Shown: positions 33,167 through 42,004, counted from the first letter of the stretch. The stretch is DNA of 48,760 nt from CAVLDP01 sp963661945 (GCA_963661945.1 CAVLDP010000018.1:1-48760), one strand, 5' to 3'. Numbers and translations: made by a program. Notes: generated from the sequence alone by a model not told the origin.

Positions 33167-33609
33167 AGATTATCTTATTACAAGACGTGAAATCCCTTGG
33201 CAAGAAGGGAGAGATTGTTGAGGTTAGTACCGGTTATGCTCGCAATATGATTCTTCCTAAGAAGCTTGGTGTAGAAGCTACGAATGAGAATCTGAACAAT
33301 CTGAAGCTTCAGAATCAGCACGCGACAAAGGTCGCTGCGGAGAACCTGGCTGATGCCAAGGCTAGAGCTGAGCGTATGAGCGACTGGGTTGTTGAGACCA
33401 AGATTAAGACTGGTGAAGGTGGAAGAAGCTTCGGCTCTGTCTCATCCAAGGAGATTGCTCAGGCAGTGAAAGAACAGTTTGGCGAAGAAATCGACAAGAA
33501 GAAGATTCATATGCAGGATCCGATTAAGAACCTCGGAACCTATGAGGTTCAGGTAAAGCTGCATCCGGAAGTTACTGCGACCATTCGCGTGCACGTGTCA
33601 GAACAGTAG
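33163..33609 (+). CDS. rplI: 50S ribosomal protein L9
   Basis: A 148-residue L9 protein of normal length. The N-terminal 23S-binding domain carries MKIILLQDVKSLGKKGEIVEV and GYARN.ILPKK; a long connecting helix leads to the C-terminal domain (FGSVSSKEIAQAVKEQ, KLHPEVTATIRVHV). Its start overlaps the gdpP stop by four bases, a coupling kept widely in Firmicutes, and dnaB follows after 14 bases. Confidence 0.98.
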   Translation: MKIILLQDVKSLGKKGEIVEVSTGYARNMILPKKLGVEATNENLNNLKLQNQHATKVAAENLADAKARAERMSDWVVETKIKTGEGGRSFGSVSSKEIAQAVKEQFGEEIDKKKIHMQDPIKNLGTYEVQVKLHPEVTATIRVHVSEQ

Positions 33610-33623
33610 GAGAAGTGATTTAG

Positions 33624-34976
33624 ATGGAAGAGACATTAGTCAAGAGAGTAATGCCGAACTCCCTCGAGGCGGAGCAATCGGTAATCGGATCTATGATTAT
33701 GGACCGTGATGCCATTGTCGCCGCAATGGATATTCTGGTGCGTGAGGATTTCTACCACCAGCAATATGGCGTAATCTTCGAGGCGATTATTGAACTGTTC
33801 AACGCGGGAGAGGCTGTTGATATCGTAACGCTGCAGAATAAGCTGAAGGAGAAGGATGTCTCCGGAGAAGTAGCATCGATTGAGTACATCGGTGAGCTGA
33901 TTAGCGCTGTTCCGGTGTCTGTCAATATCAAGGCTTATGCCAACATCGTGAAGGAACGGGCTCTGCTTCGCAACATCATCCGTGTGAATCAGGAGATTGA
34001 GAATACTTGCTTCGCTGGAAATGAACCAGTTGACGCAATTCTCGAGAAGACCGAGAGAGATATCTTCAACCTGGTGCAGAATCGTGGTGCATCAGATTAT
34101 GTGCCGATTAGTCAGGTTGTCATGAATGCACTGACCAAGATTGAGCAGGCGGCAAAACAGAAGGGTTCTGTAACGGGTGTACCAACCGGATTTATCGATT
34201 TGGATTATCAGACAGCCGGATTGCAGCCATCGGATCTTATCCTTATTGCGGCCAGACCTTCTATGGGTAAGACAGCCTTTGTTTTGAATATCGCTCAGAA
34301 TATTGCCTTTCATGAGCATCTGTGTTGTGCGATATTCTCGCTCGAGATGAGTAAGGAGCAGCTGGTGAATCGACTCTTTTCCCTGGAATCAAGGGTAGAT
34401 GCCCAGAAGCTTCGTACCGGTAATCTTGCAGACTCTGAGTGGCTTCAGCTGATTGAGGGTGCGAATGTAATTGGTGATTCGAATCTGATTATTGATGATA
34501 CGCCTGGTATTAGTATTGCGGAGCTTCGAAGCAAGTGCCGTAAGTATAAGCTTGAGCATCCGGATCTTAGTATTATTATGATTGACTACCTGCAGCTTAT
34601 GACGTCATCTGGCAGATCGGAATCCAGACAGCAGGAGATTTCAGAGATTTCTCGTTCCCTGAAGGCGCTTGCCAGAGAGCTGAATGTACCTGTGATTGCT
34701 TTGTCCCAGCTGTCTCGTGCAGTAGAGCAGAGGCCGGATCATAGACCGATGCTTTCGGATCTTCGTGAATCCGGTGCGATTGAGCAGGATGCCGATGTGG
34801 TTATGTTCATTTACCGTGATGATTATTACAATAAGGACAGTGAACTCAAGGGAATTTCAGAGATTATTGTTGCTAAGCAACGTAATGGTCCAATCGGAAC
34901 AGTAGAGCTTGCTTGGCTGCCTCAGTACACAAGATTTGCGAATCTTGAACACAGCCACAAGAGAAATAACGAATAG
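33624..34976 (+). CDS. dnaB: Replicative DNA helicase DnaB
   Basis: A 450-residue hexameric helicase that unwinds DNA at the replication fork. The N-terminal helical domain (PNSLEAEQSVIGSMI) is followed by a RecA-like core with Walker A ARPSMGKTAF, Walker B IMIDYLQLM, and the arginine-finger region RESGAIEQDADVVMFIYRDDYY. No intein or insertion is seen. It completes the gdpP-rplI-dnaB operon and is followed by a bipartite hairpin terminator. Confidence 0.97.
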   Translation: MEETLVKRVMPNSLEAEQSVIGSMIMDRDAIVAAMDILVREDFYHQQYGVIFEAIIELFNAGEAVDIVTLQNKLKEKDVSGEVASIEYIGELISAVPVSVNIKAYANIVKERALLRNIIRVNQEIENTCFAGNEPVDAILEKTERDIFNLVQNRGASDYVPISQVVMNALTKIEQAAKQKGSVTGVPTGFIDLDYQTAGLQPSDLILIAARPSMGKTAFVLNIAQNIAFHEHLCCAIFSLEMSKEQLVNRLFSLESRVDAQKLRTGNLADSEWLQLIEGANVIGDSNLIIDDTPGISIAELRSKCRKYKLEHPDLSIIMIDYLQLMTSSGRSESRQQEISEISRSLKALARELNVPVIALSQLSRAVEQRPDHRPMLSDLRESGAIEQDADVVMFIYRDDYYNKDSELKGISEIIVAKQRNGPIGTVELAWLPQYTRFANLEHSHKRNNE

Positions 34977-35005
34977 AAATATAAAAATAACGAATAGCAA
35001 TAAGA

Positions 35006-35061
35006 AAAACGCAGGATTGCGGCTTGATCCCCAAGGGATATTAGCCACTATCCTGCGTTTT
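35006..35061. terminator. Bidirectional terminator between dnaB and the DUF1858 gene
   Basis: AAAACGCAGGAT pairs with ATCCTGCGTTTT. The 32-nt loop contains a nested ATCCC/GGGAT stem. T-runs stand at both ends, so it can serve dnaB on the plus strand and the convergent DUF1858 gene on the minus strand. Confidence 0.75.
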
Positions 35062-35076
35062 CTGGAATAAAATTAA

Positions 35077-35307
35077 TTAAGCCTCTGCAGCTGCATCACC
35101 AGTAGCGTGCTCTGCTAAGTAGTTATTAATCTCATCAACTAATGCCTGAGGGTCGATGCCATGTACCATAGCAGCCTCTGCAACAGTCTCCATCTGAGAA
35201 GATGGGCAACCCAGGCAATGCATACCAATGCCCATAAGGATTGGAGCCAGGTTCTCGTCAATCTGTAATAACTCACCAATCATGGTTTCGCCAGTAATCT
35301 GTACCAT
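35077..35307 (-). CDS. DUF1858 domain protein
   Basis: A 76-residue protein with the DUF1858 / hybrid-cluster-associated redox pattern: MIGELLQIDENLAPILM, then GMHCLGCPSS with C31 and C34, and LVDEINNYL. Proteins of this type occur in anaerobes near iron-sulfur or redox genes and are related to the ScdA/RIC N-terminal domain. The CX2C pair may form a redox disulfide. AGGAGG precedes the ATG. It is divergent from a two-cluster ferredoxin gene across a 160-bp region with a palindrome. Confidence 0.82.
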   Translation of the reverse strand: MVQITGETMIGELLQIDENLAPILMGIGMHCLGCPSSQMETVAEAAMVHGIDPQALVDEINNYLAEHATGDAAAEA

Positions 35308-35344
35308 GTTGTTACCTCCTTATATTATACTGACTTGCATAATA

Positions 35345-35357
35345 CCACCAAAGGTGG
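35345..35357. promoter_or_regulatory. 13-bp palindrome between divergent redox genes
   Basis: CCACC-AAA-GGTGG lies between the DUF1858 and ferredoxin genes, about 40 bases upstream of the DUF1858 start. Its position suits a shared operator. Confidence 0.35.
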
Positions 35358-35388
35358 GATTTGGCAATTCTTGTATCTTAAAATAAAC

Positions 35389-35417
35389 TTGTTTTCAGAA
35401 AACTCTAGGAGTACAAT
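35389..35417 (+). promoter_or_regulatory. Promoter of the ferredoxin gene
   Basis: TTGTTT and TACAAT are separated by exactly 17 bases, 52 bases upstream of the ferredoxin start. Confidence 0.65.
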
Positions 35418-35469
35418 AACGATATCCTTAAAAGGAACTCAAGTATAAATATATAAGGAGGACATCACA

Positions 35470-35640
35470 ATGGCATATGTAATTTCTGATTCATGTGTTA
35501 GCTGCGGAACTTGTGAGCCAGAGTGCCCAGTAGGCGCTATCGCTCAGGGTGCTTCTCAGTACGAGATCGATGCAGCTGCATGCGTAGAGTGTGGTACTTG
35601 CGCAGGCGTTTGCCCAACAGGAGCTATCTCTCAGGGCTAA
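35470..35640 (+). CDS. 2[4Fe-4S] ferredoxin
   Basis: A 56-residue clostridial-type ferredoxin, a low-potential electron carrier. Two cluster motifs are complete: C9, C12, C15 and C19, then C38, C41, C44 and C48, each in the CX2CX2CX3CP pattern. The two halves are clearly repeats (SCGTCEPECPVGAIAQG and ECGTCAGVCPTGAISQG). AAGGAGG lies eight bases upstream of the ATG, with a good promoter before it. Partner enzymes are not identifiable from the neighbourhood. Confidence 0.95.
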   Translation: MAYVISDSCVSCGTCEPECPVGAIAQGASQYEIDAAACVECGTCAGVCPTGAISQG

Positions 35641-35643
35641 TTT

Positions 35644-36243
35644 TTACGACAAGACGCTTGTCTCTTCGGAGGCAGGCGTTTTTTGTTTGTCATAATCCTC
35701 TCTAAGCAGGGCATAGAGATAGTGATCGCGCCACTCTCCATTGATCTTGACATTTCTACGAAGATAGCCTTCTTTTGCAAAGCCAAGGACTTGCAGCAGG
35801 TGAATAGAAGCAGCGTTATCCGGAAGAACCATTGCCTCGATTCGGTGAAGGCCTAATTCGTTGAAGACTGCATCGATACTACAGCGTAGGGCTTCCTTGC
35901 AGAGACCACGATTTCGGTAGGAGCTGTCCATTTTATAACCCATCTCACAGCTGGCAAAGCAGGCGCCTCGCACAATATTCCGAAAGGATACAGTTCCAAT
36001 AATTAGATTGGGATTGTCCTTTGGGTAGATCCAGAAACGAATCATATTAAGCTTCAGGATTGCCTGATATTCATAATGAAGCATGGTCTTGTGGTACTCT
36101 TCGGTATAGAAATTCTCGGCGGTGATTGGCTCGAAGTGTTCGAAATCGCCCTCATTTCTCAGATAGAAATCGAGGACTTGAAGAGAATCTTGGTCACTGA
36201 TGACCTTTAGGATTAGATGTTTGGTCTCGTAGGTGAATTTCAT
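35644..36243 (-). CDS. GNAT family N-acetyltransferase (RimJ/RimL-like)
   Basis: A 199-residue acetyltransferase. It shows the RimJ/RimL plan: TKHLILKVIS at the start, LIIGTVSFRNI, the acetyl-CoA loop region GYKMDSSYRNRGLCKEAL, then GLHRIEAMVLPDNAASIHLLQVLGF and GYLRRNVKINGEWRDHYLYAL. Likely substrates are N-terminal amino groups or small amines; the sequence does not say which. GGAG lies seven bases before the ATG. Its 3' end overlaps the ferredoxin terminator. It is divergent from tadA. Confidence 0.88.
   Translation of the reverse strand: MKFTYETKHLILKVISDQDSLQVLDFYLRNEGDFEHFEPITAENFYTEEYHKTMLHYEYQAILKLNMIRFWIYPKDNPNLIIGTVSFRNIVRGACFASCEMGYKMDSSYRNRGLCKEALRCSIDAVFNELGLHRIEAMVLPDNAASIHLLQVLGFAKEGYLRRNVKINGEWRDHYLYALLREDYDKQKTPASEETSVLS
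35654..35684 (+). terminator. UUCG-capped terminator of the ferredoxin gene
   Basis: ACGCTTGTCTC and GAGGCAGGCGT form an 11-bp stem with three G-U pairs and a UUCG tetraloop, followed by TTTTTT. It lies inside the last codons of the convergent acetyltransferase gene. Confidence 0.8.
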
Positions 36244-36337
36244 GGCTTTCTCCGTGTGGAAGGCATTGATGATTGGTCTGGTTACTTGTATTATTAACTA
36301 TAGAAATATTATAGCAAATTAAGGAAGGGGATGGCAT

Positions 36338-36931
36338 ATGGGCTTGATGGAAAATATGGCGGCCAAGAAGGAAGAAAAGGATGCCGTAAAAGAAGCTGCA
36401 AAGCTTAAGAAGACACATGAGAAATATATGAAGCTGGCTTTGAAGGAAGCAGAGAAGGCCAGAAATTTGAATGAGGTTCCTATTGGATGTGTGCTCGTGA
36501 AGGATGGCAAGGTGATTGCCAAGGGCTACAATCGCAGGAATACGGACAAGATGGTGCTCAGCCACGCGGAACTTTCTGCAATCCATGATGCCTGCAAGAA
36601 GACCAAGGACTGGAGATTGGAGGAGTGCACTCTCTACGTGACACTCGAGCCATGTCAGATGTGCGCGGGAGCAATCGTTCAGGCCAGGATACCACAGGTT
36701 GTGATTGGCTGTATGAATCCGAAGGCGGGTTGTGCGGGCTCTATTGTCAATCTGCTTCAAATGGATGGTTTCAATCATCAGGTTGATGTAACAAGAGGAA
36801 TCCTGGAAGAGGAATGCTCGGCGATGCTTACGAATTTCTTCCAGGATTTGCGTGAGGAGAAGAAGGCCAAGAAGGAAGAGGAGAATAAGCAGGTAGAGGA
36901 TCTTCCTCAGGATTTTGAAGAGGATGAGTAA
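36338..36931 (+). CDS. tadA: tRNA-specific adenosine deaminase
   Basis: A zinc enzyme that converts the wobble adenosine of tRNA-Arg(ACG) to inosine. The zinc and catalytic residues are H76 and E78 in SHAELSAI and C106 and C109 in EPCQMCAGA. Other family segments are EVPIGCVLVKDG, GYNRRNTD and NPKAGCAGSIVNLL. At 197 residues it is longer than the usual about 150-160, because of a Lys/Glu-rich N-terminal tail (about residues 1-28) and an acidic, charged C-terminal tail. GGGG lies seven bases before the ATG. The SRP RNA follows directly. Confidence 0.95.
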   Translation: MGLMENMAAKKEEKDAVKEAAKLKKTHEKYMKLALKEAEKARNLNEVPIGCVLVKDGKVIAKGYNRRNTDKMVLSHAELSAIHDACKKTKDWRLEECTLYVTLEPCQMCAGAIVQARIPQVVIGCMNPKAGCAGSIVNLLQMDGFNHQVDVTRGILEEECSAMLTNFFQDLREEKKAKKEEENKQVEDLPQDFEEDE

Positions 36932-36944
36932 CCTTTTGCCAGCA

Positions 36945-36973
36945 TTGACAGACCTTATAAGAAAAGCTACAAT
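36945..36973 (+). promoter_or_regulatory. Promoter of the SRP RNA gene
   Basis: A consensus TTGACA and TACAAT are 17 bases apart, directly after tadA. Transcription should start near 36980, at the first bases of the RNA's terminal helix. Confidence 0.85.
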
Positions 36974-36979
36974 GAAATC

Positions 36980-37250
36980 TCCGAGCAGCCGGGGAGTCAG
37001 CGGTTCCCTGTACCAGCAATCCGCTATAGCTGGGGTGATGTTCTGCCGAGGGGCTATGAGTGTGAGCTGCCCTTCGTAAGTGGCGTTGAGATCTGGGTCT
37101 TGCGCAACGGAAGCCTACGAACCGTGTCAGGCCAGGAATGGAGCAGCACTAAGTGGGAAGTTTCGTGTGCCGTGAGGTCGCCTGGGTTGAGTTAACTGCG
37201 GAGGTAACGTCATGTTCCTTTGCTTCGACGCAGGGCGCTCGGATTTTTTT
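36980..37250 (+). ncRNA. ffs: Signal recognition particle RNA, large Gram-positive type
   Basis: About 270 nt, closely similar in outline to the Bacillus scRNA. The 5' Alu part has AGTCAGCGGTTCCCTGTA and CCAGCAATCCGCT. The S-domain tip reads GTGTCAGGCCAGGAATGGAG, followed by CAGCACTAAGTG, with the GGAA tetraloop and asymmetric loop bound by Ffh. Later blocks GTGTGCCGTGAGGTCGCCTG and GTTAACTGCGGAGGTAACG also match. The ends pair (CTCCGAGC near 36980 with GCGCTCGG near 37240) and a T-run at 37243-37250 ends it. It guides membrane and secreted proteins to the translocon. Confidence 0.93.
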
Positions 37251-37277
37251 GTATAGGGATAGAATAGAGGAGTAACA

Positions 37278-38075
37278 ATGGGAGCGCAGGATCGAACTGA
37301 GAGAGTACTGAAGGACATACATGTACTTTTTTCCAAGGCGGAATCATATAACGGAAGCAAGAAGAAGGTTATCGTTGATAAGTCAGAGATGATGGACCTT
37401 CTGAAGGAACTGAACACCTGCATGTACGAGATGCAGGAAGAATATGAGCTTACCGTACAGAGCAGGGACAAGGCCAATCGTATGAGCCAGAAGGAAGGCG
37501 AGGATATTATTTTCGAATCCCGTAAGAGCGCAGATGATATCTATGCCGCTTCTATTATGTATACAGACTATGCACTTCATACGATTCGCAAGATTATCGA
37601 AGAGGCAGAGACGGATGTGGAGAAGATTCTTCTTACAACCAAGGATAAGCTCAAGGAAGAGACAGCTGATGTGCGTAAGAACCAGTCGGAGCTCAAATCC
37701 AAGCTGCAGGACTGCATAGATACGGAGAAGTATTTAAGAATCATTGAAGATGAGAACATTCGTCTGGCCAAGGAAGAGAACCTGAGGAAGACCAAGGGGC
37801 AGAAGTTCCTAGAGTCAGAAGAGGATAAGCCAAGCTATGCCAATGTGCAGCCGGAGATCAAGATTAATACAGACTACTTCCGAGCTGCTGGTATTCCAAT
37901 CGAAGAGGACGAGGCGGATTCTTCCGGGGAAACCGAAGAAACTGCTGGAGTTTCCTCAGAGGATCTGGATGCAGAATATTTTGCATGGCAGGAGAAGAAT
38001 GATGAGGTGGAGGAAGAAGAGAAACCTTCTGGCCTTATGGAGAGAGTGCAGGGAGTCTTTGGACGCAAGGGCTAA
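37278..38075 (+). CDS. Coiled-coil protein of unknown function
   Basis: A 265-residue soluble protein. Residues about 40-185 are a long charged helical coiled coil with Ala-, Lys- and Glu-rich heptads (SRKSADDIYAASIMYTDYAL and KILLTTKDKLKEETADV). The C-terminal third is acidic and disordered-looking, ending in a short basic helix (LMERVQGVFGRKG). The pattern resembles DivIVA-like or F0-b-like helical proteins but no family motif is certain. It starts 27 bases after the SRP RNA terminator, where many Firmicutes instead have dnaX. Confidence 0.7.
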   Translation: MGAQDRTERVLKDIHVLFSKAESYNGSKKKVIVDKSEMMDLLKELNTCMYEMQEEYELTVQSRDKANRMSQKEGEDIIFESRKSADDIYAASIMYTDYALHTIRKIIEEAETDVEKILLTTKDKLKEETADVRKNQSELKSKLQDCIDTEKYLRIIEDENIRLAKEENLRKTKGQKFLESEEDKPSYANVQPEIKINTDYFRAAGIPIEEDEADSSGETEETAGVSSEDLDAEYFAWQEKNDEVEEEEKPSGLMERVQGVFGRKG

Positions 38076-38089
38076 GATGGCCCATTTCC

Positions 38090-38118
38090 TTGATTTTCCT
38101 TGTGATAATCAATATAAT
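38090..38118 (+). promoter_or_regulatory. Promoter of the aconitase-family gene
   Basis: TTGATT and TATAAT are 17 bases apart, 43 bases before the start codon. Confidence 0.6.
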
Positions 38119-38161
38119 CGTGGTGGAATAGAGAGAAGATTACAATACTGAGGAGGAACCT

Positions 38162-40456
38162 ATGAGATTATACGAAAATGGTGTGTATCTGCTACATGGA
38201 ACAGAGATTGTAGAGGATACTCTCGATGCTAGTGCCATTCTTAAGAGCAAGTGCGGATGCGATGTCAAGAAAGAGGACGCGAAGCAGAACACAATTGCTT
38301 ATGGCATTTTGCGTGATCACAACACATCAGGAAATATGGAGGCTCTTCAGATTAAGTTTGATAAGCTTACCAGCCATGATATTACTTATGTAGGAATTAT
38401 TCAGACAGCCAGGGCATCAGGCCTTGAGAAGTTCCCAATTCCTTATGTTCTGACCAACTGCCACAACAGTCTCTGCGCAGTGGGTGGAACGATTAATGAA
38501 GATGACCATATGTTTGGACTGACATGCGCTAAGAAGTATGGCGGTATCTATGTACCACCACACCAGGCGGTAATCCATCAGTTTGCCAGAGAGATGCTGG
38601 CAGCAGGTGGCAAGATGATTCTGGGTTCGGATTCCCATACACGTTATGGCGCACTTGGAACAATGGCTATGGGAGAGGGCGGACCAGAGCTCGTGAAGCA
38701 GCTTCTGAATCAGACCTATGATATTAATATGCCAGGTGTTGTTGCTGTCTATATGACGGGCAAGCCAGAAAAGGGCGTTGGACCACAGGATATTGCACTG
38801 GCTATCATTGGCGAAGTCTTTGCCAAGGGCTATGTGAAGAATAAAGTAATGGAGTTCGTTGGACCTGGTGTCGACAATTTGAGCGTTGACTTCCGTATCG
38901 GCGTAGATGTTATGACAACGGAGACAACTTGTCTGTCATCTATCTGGAAGACGGATGACAAGGTTCGTGAATTCTATGATATTCATGGTAGAACATCAGA
39001 TTACAAGGAATTAAATCCTGGAGATGTTGCTTACTATGATGGCATGATTGAGATTGATTTATCTGAGATCAAGCCTATGATTGCTATGCCATTTCACCCA
39101 AGTAACACTTACACGATCGAGGAACTGAATGCCAATCTGATGGATATTCTGGATGATTGTGAGAAGAGAGCCAAGGTCAGCCTGGATGGACAGGTGGACT
39201 TCACTCTGAAGGACAAGGTGAGAAATGGTCGCCTCTACGTAGAACAGGGTATTATTGCTGGTTGCGCAGGCGGTGGCTACGAGAATATTACGGATGCTGC
39301 GGATATCCTCCGCGGTAAGACCATTGGTGCGGATGAATTTACACTGAGTGTGTATCCTGCCTCTACACCAATCTATATGGAACTTATGAAAAATGGTTGT
39401 GCTGCAGACTTGCTCGCGACAGGCGCTATCCTTAAGACTGCCTTCTGCGGACCTTGCTTTGGCGCTGGAGACACACCGAATAATAATGGATTCTCAATTC
39501 GTCATTCTACACGTAACTTCCCAAATCGTGAAGGATCGAAGCTGCAGAATGGCCAGATTGCTTCTGTTGCACTTATGGATGCTCGTTCTATCGCTGCAAC
39601 TGCTGCAAACAAGGGATATCTGACTGCGGCAACAGACGTGGATGTTACATTTACCAAGCCGAAGTACTTCTTCGACAAGTCAATCTACGAAGGCCGCGTC
39701 TTCGACTCCAAGGGAGTTGCAGATCCAGATGCAGAGATCAAGTTTGGACCAAACATCAAGGATTGGCCTAAGATGGTAGCTCTCCCTGAGCACATGCTTC
39801 TCAAGGTGGTATCTGAGATTCATGATCCTGTGACTACGACAGATGAGCTGATTCCATCTGGTGAGACCTCGTCTTATCGTTCGAATCCACTTGGACTTGC
39901 AGAGTTCACACTCTCTCGTAAGGATCCAGAATACGTAGGCAAGGCCAAGGCTGTTCAGCAGGCAGAGAAGGCGATTGAAGAGGGCAACTGCCCTGGCGAT
40001 GCCTTCCCAGAAGTTAGAGAATATGTTCACGCTGTGAAGGATGTCTTCCCTGAGGTGAATCCGCATGAGAATCTCGGAATTGGTAGTACAATCTTTGCGG
40101 TAAAGCCGGGAGATGGCTCTGCGAGAGAGCAGGCTGCTTCCTGCCAGAAGGTTCTTGGCGGCTGGGCCAATATTGCAAATGAATATGCGACCAAGAGATA
40201 TCGCAGTAATCTGATTAACTGGGGTATGCTTCCATTCCTGATTGAAGAGGGAGATCTTCCATTTACGAAGGATGACTACATTTTCATCCCTGGTATTCGA
40301 AATGCAATCTTGGAGAAGGCGCATGAGTTTGATGCTTATGTTGTGCGAGATGGTAAGCTTACACCATTTAAGCTTACTATGGATGATCTTACAGATGATG
40401 AGAGACAGATTATCTTAGATGGCTGTTTGATTAATTACAATCGTACAGACAAATAA
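38162..40456 (+). CDS. Aconitase-family hydratase
   Basis: A 764-residue iron-sulfur hydro-lyase. The 4Fe-4S ligands expected for the family are C368 (AGCAGGG) and C429 and C432 (CGPCFGAGD). Other motifs are GSDSHTRYGALGTMAMGEGG, NCHNSLCAVGG and, in the swivel domain, ITNWG-type SNLINWGMLPFLI. It is shorter than classic AcnA (about 890) and fits the aconitase-like hydratases of clostridia. Citrate/isocitrate is the likely substrate, but a related tricarboxylate cannot be excluded. GAGGAACCT precedes the ATG. Confidence 0.9.
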   Translation: MRLYENGVYLLHGTEIVEDTLDASAILKSKCGCDVKKEDAKQNTIAYGILRDHNTSGNMEALQIKFDKLTSHDITYVGIIQTARASGLEKFPIPYVLTNCHNSLCAVGGTINEDDHMFGLTCAKKYGGIYVPPHQAVIHQFAREMLAAGGKMILGSDSHTRYGALGTMAMGEGGPELVKQLLNQTYDINMPGVVAVYMTGKPEKGVGPQDIALAIIGEVFAKGYVKNKVMEFVGPGVDNLSVDFRIGVDVMTTETTCLSSIWKTDDKVREFYDIHGRTSDYKELNPGDVAYYDGMIEIDLSEIKPMIAMPFHPSNTYTIEELNANLMDILDDCEKRAKVSLDGQVDFTLKDKVRNGRLYVEQGIIAGCAGGGYENITDAADILRGKTIGADEFTLSVYPASTPIYMELMKNGCAADLLATGAILKTAFCGPCFGAGDTPNNNGFSIRHSTRNFPNREGSKLQNGQIASVALMDARSIAATAANKGYLTAATDVDVTFTKPKYFFDKSIYEGRVFDSKGVADPDAEIKFGPNIKDWPKMVALPEHMLLKVVSEIHDPVTTTDELIPSGETSSYRSNPLGLAEFTLSRKDPEYVGKAKAVQQAEKAIEEGNCPGDAFPEVREYVHAVKDVFPEVNPHENLGIGSTIFAVKPGDGSAREQAASCQKVLGGWANIANEYATKRYRSNLINWGMLPFLIEEGDLPFTKDDYIFIPGIRNAILEKAHEFDAYVVRDGKLTPFKLTMDDLTDDERQIILDGCLINYNRTDK

Positions 40457-40468
40457 CTAGAGATTTAT

Positions 40469-40508
40469 TAGGCAGCACCTGCTCTTTTTGTAAGGGTTGG
40501 TTGCTGCC
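40469..40508 (+). terminator. Hairpin after the hydratase gene
   Basis: AGGCAGCA pairs with TGCTGCCT around a 24-nt loop. The T-run lies in the loop rather than after the stem, so termination strength is doubtful. Confidence 0.35.
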
Positions 40509-40535
40509 TTAAAGTGCATATAAGGAGAGACATAC

Positions 40536-41906
40536 ATGGAAGAGAAGAAAGAAGAGAAGAAGCTCTGGCAGAATAAGCCTGGAAAGCTTGAATATCAGCA
40601 TCTATTCGCAATTGGAGCGGTGACCTTTGTTACCGTTTCCGCAATTATTTTGTTTTATTTTAGCGTGGCTCGCTATTCAGGACTTAAGGCGGGATGGGAT
40701 ACCTTTATGAGTATTCTCCAGCCATTTATTATTGGTTTCTGTATGGCGTTTTTGATGAATCCGATCATGAAATTCTTCGAAGGCCATATGCTGCATTATT
40801 TCCTGCCTAAGACGAAGGAAGGAAATGAGGCAAAAACCCAGAAGACGGTACGTGTGATTTGTTCTATTTTGTCACTACTTGTCTTGGTGGGGATTATAGT
40901 GGCCTTCTTCATGGTTGTCATTCCATCACTTACGGATACGATACAATATCTGGTTCGGAATCTTGATAGGCAGCTCTACGGCGTGCTTGAGTGGGCAGAT
41001 GAGATTACACGCGGCAACTATCACAAGGAAATCCGTGGTGCTGAGAAGAATATGGATGTCGATACATGGATTGAAAACGCTTGGGATTACATCCGATCTT
41101 ATTTGAAGATTGAGGAAGACGAGCAGCTTGTGACAAAAGTTACGACTAGTGTCATTTCTATTGGTCGTCTCCTCGCAAATTCCATTATTGGAATTATCGT
41201 GTCTGTCTATATGCTGATTGACAAGGAACGCGCCAAGGGACAGGTGAAGAAGATTATTTATGCAATCTTCAAGCCTGCATTTGCCAACGAAATTCTGGTG
41301 ATTACCCGTAAGGCACATGATGTCTTCTATGGCTTTATCATTGGCAAGATTATCGATTCGGCAATTATTGGTGTCATCTGTTATATCTGTATGTGGATCT
41401 TTGGCTTCCCATACAGAATGCTTTGTTCCGTAATCATAGGCGTGACCAATATTATTCCAGTGTTTGGACCATACATTGGTGCCATTCCTACCGTTATTAT
41501 CATTTTCTTGACGAATCCGATGAAGGGTATTTATTTCCTCATCTTCGTTGTAATTCTTCAGCAGATTGATGGAAATATTATCGGACCGAAGATTCTGGGA
41601 GATTCGACAGGACTTTCATCCTTCTGGGTTGTTGTTGCAATTGTTGTGGGCGCAGGACTTGGCGGAGTCATGGGTATGATCATTGGCGTACCGATAATGG
41701 CTATGATTTACTGGCTGATTGACAGGGGCATTCAGCGCCTCGCAGTGAAGAAGAAGCTGTCTGCGAATACGCTTGATTATCGAAGACTTAAGGAAGTCGA
41801 TGAGAAGACGCTTGAGATGCGTGAATTCACGGAGGAAGAGAAGCCTCATGAGTCCATTTTCCATGAAAAGCATCCATCCAGAAAGCCTAAGAAGAATCAT
41901 GAATAG
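40536..41906 (+). CDS. AI-2E family transporter
   Basis: A 456-residue membrane protein with about eight hydrophobic segments, of the AI-2E (formerly UPF0118/PerM) family. Typical stretches are LQPFIIGFCMAFLMNPIM, IIGIIVSVYMLIDKERAK, GFIIGKIIDSAIIGVICY and the signature region IPVFGPYIGAIP with QQIDGNIIGPKILG. Members include the E. coli exporter TqsA and sodium/proton antiporters; the substrate here is open. The last about 60 residues are charged and cytoplasmic. AAGGAG precedes the ATG. Confidence 0.9.
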   Translation: MEEKKEEKKLWQNKPGKLEYQHLFAIGAVTFVTVSAIILFYFSVARYSGLKAGWDTFMSILQPFIIGFCMAFLMNPIMKFFEGHMLHYFLPKTKEGNEAKTQKTVRVICSILSLLVLVGIIVAFFMVVIPSLTDTIQYLVRNLDRQLYGVLEWADEITRGNYHKEIRGAEKNMDVDTWIENAWDYIRSYLKIEEDEQLVTKVTTSVISIGRLLANSIIGIIVSVYMLIDKERAKGQVKKIIYAIFKPAFANEILVITRKAHDVFYGFIIGKIIDSAIIGVICYICMWIFGFPYRMLCSVIIGVTNIIPVFGPYIGAIPTVIIIFLTNPMKGIYFLIFVVILQQIDGNIIGPKILGDSTGLSSFWVVVAIVVGAGLGGVMGMIIGVPIMAMIYWLIDRGIQRLAVKKKLSANTLDYRRLKEVDEKTLEMREFTEEEKPHESIFHEKHPSRKPKKNHE

Positions 41907-42004
41907 AGTGTGAATTAAGGGGCGGTGTGATGGATTTTTGCCTGTCCCTATGATACACTTTTGGTATATGGGATTTACACGAAAAAGCTACAGGGGTAAC
42001 GATT

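Noticed and set aside
36932..37277. tRNA or riboswitch in the gap after tadA
   Set aside because: The whole stretch matches the SRP RNA from its terminal helix to its terminator.
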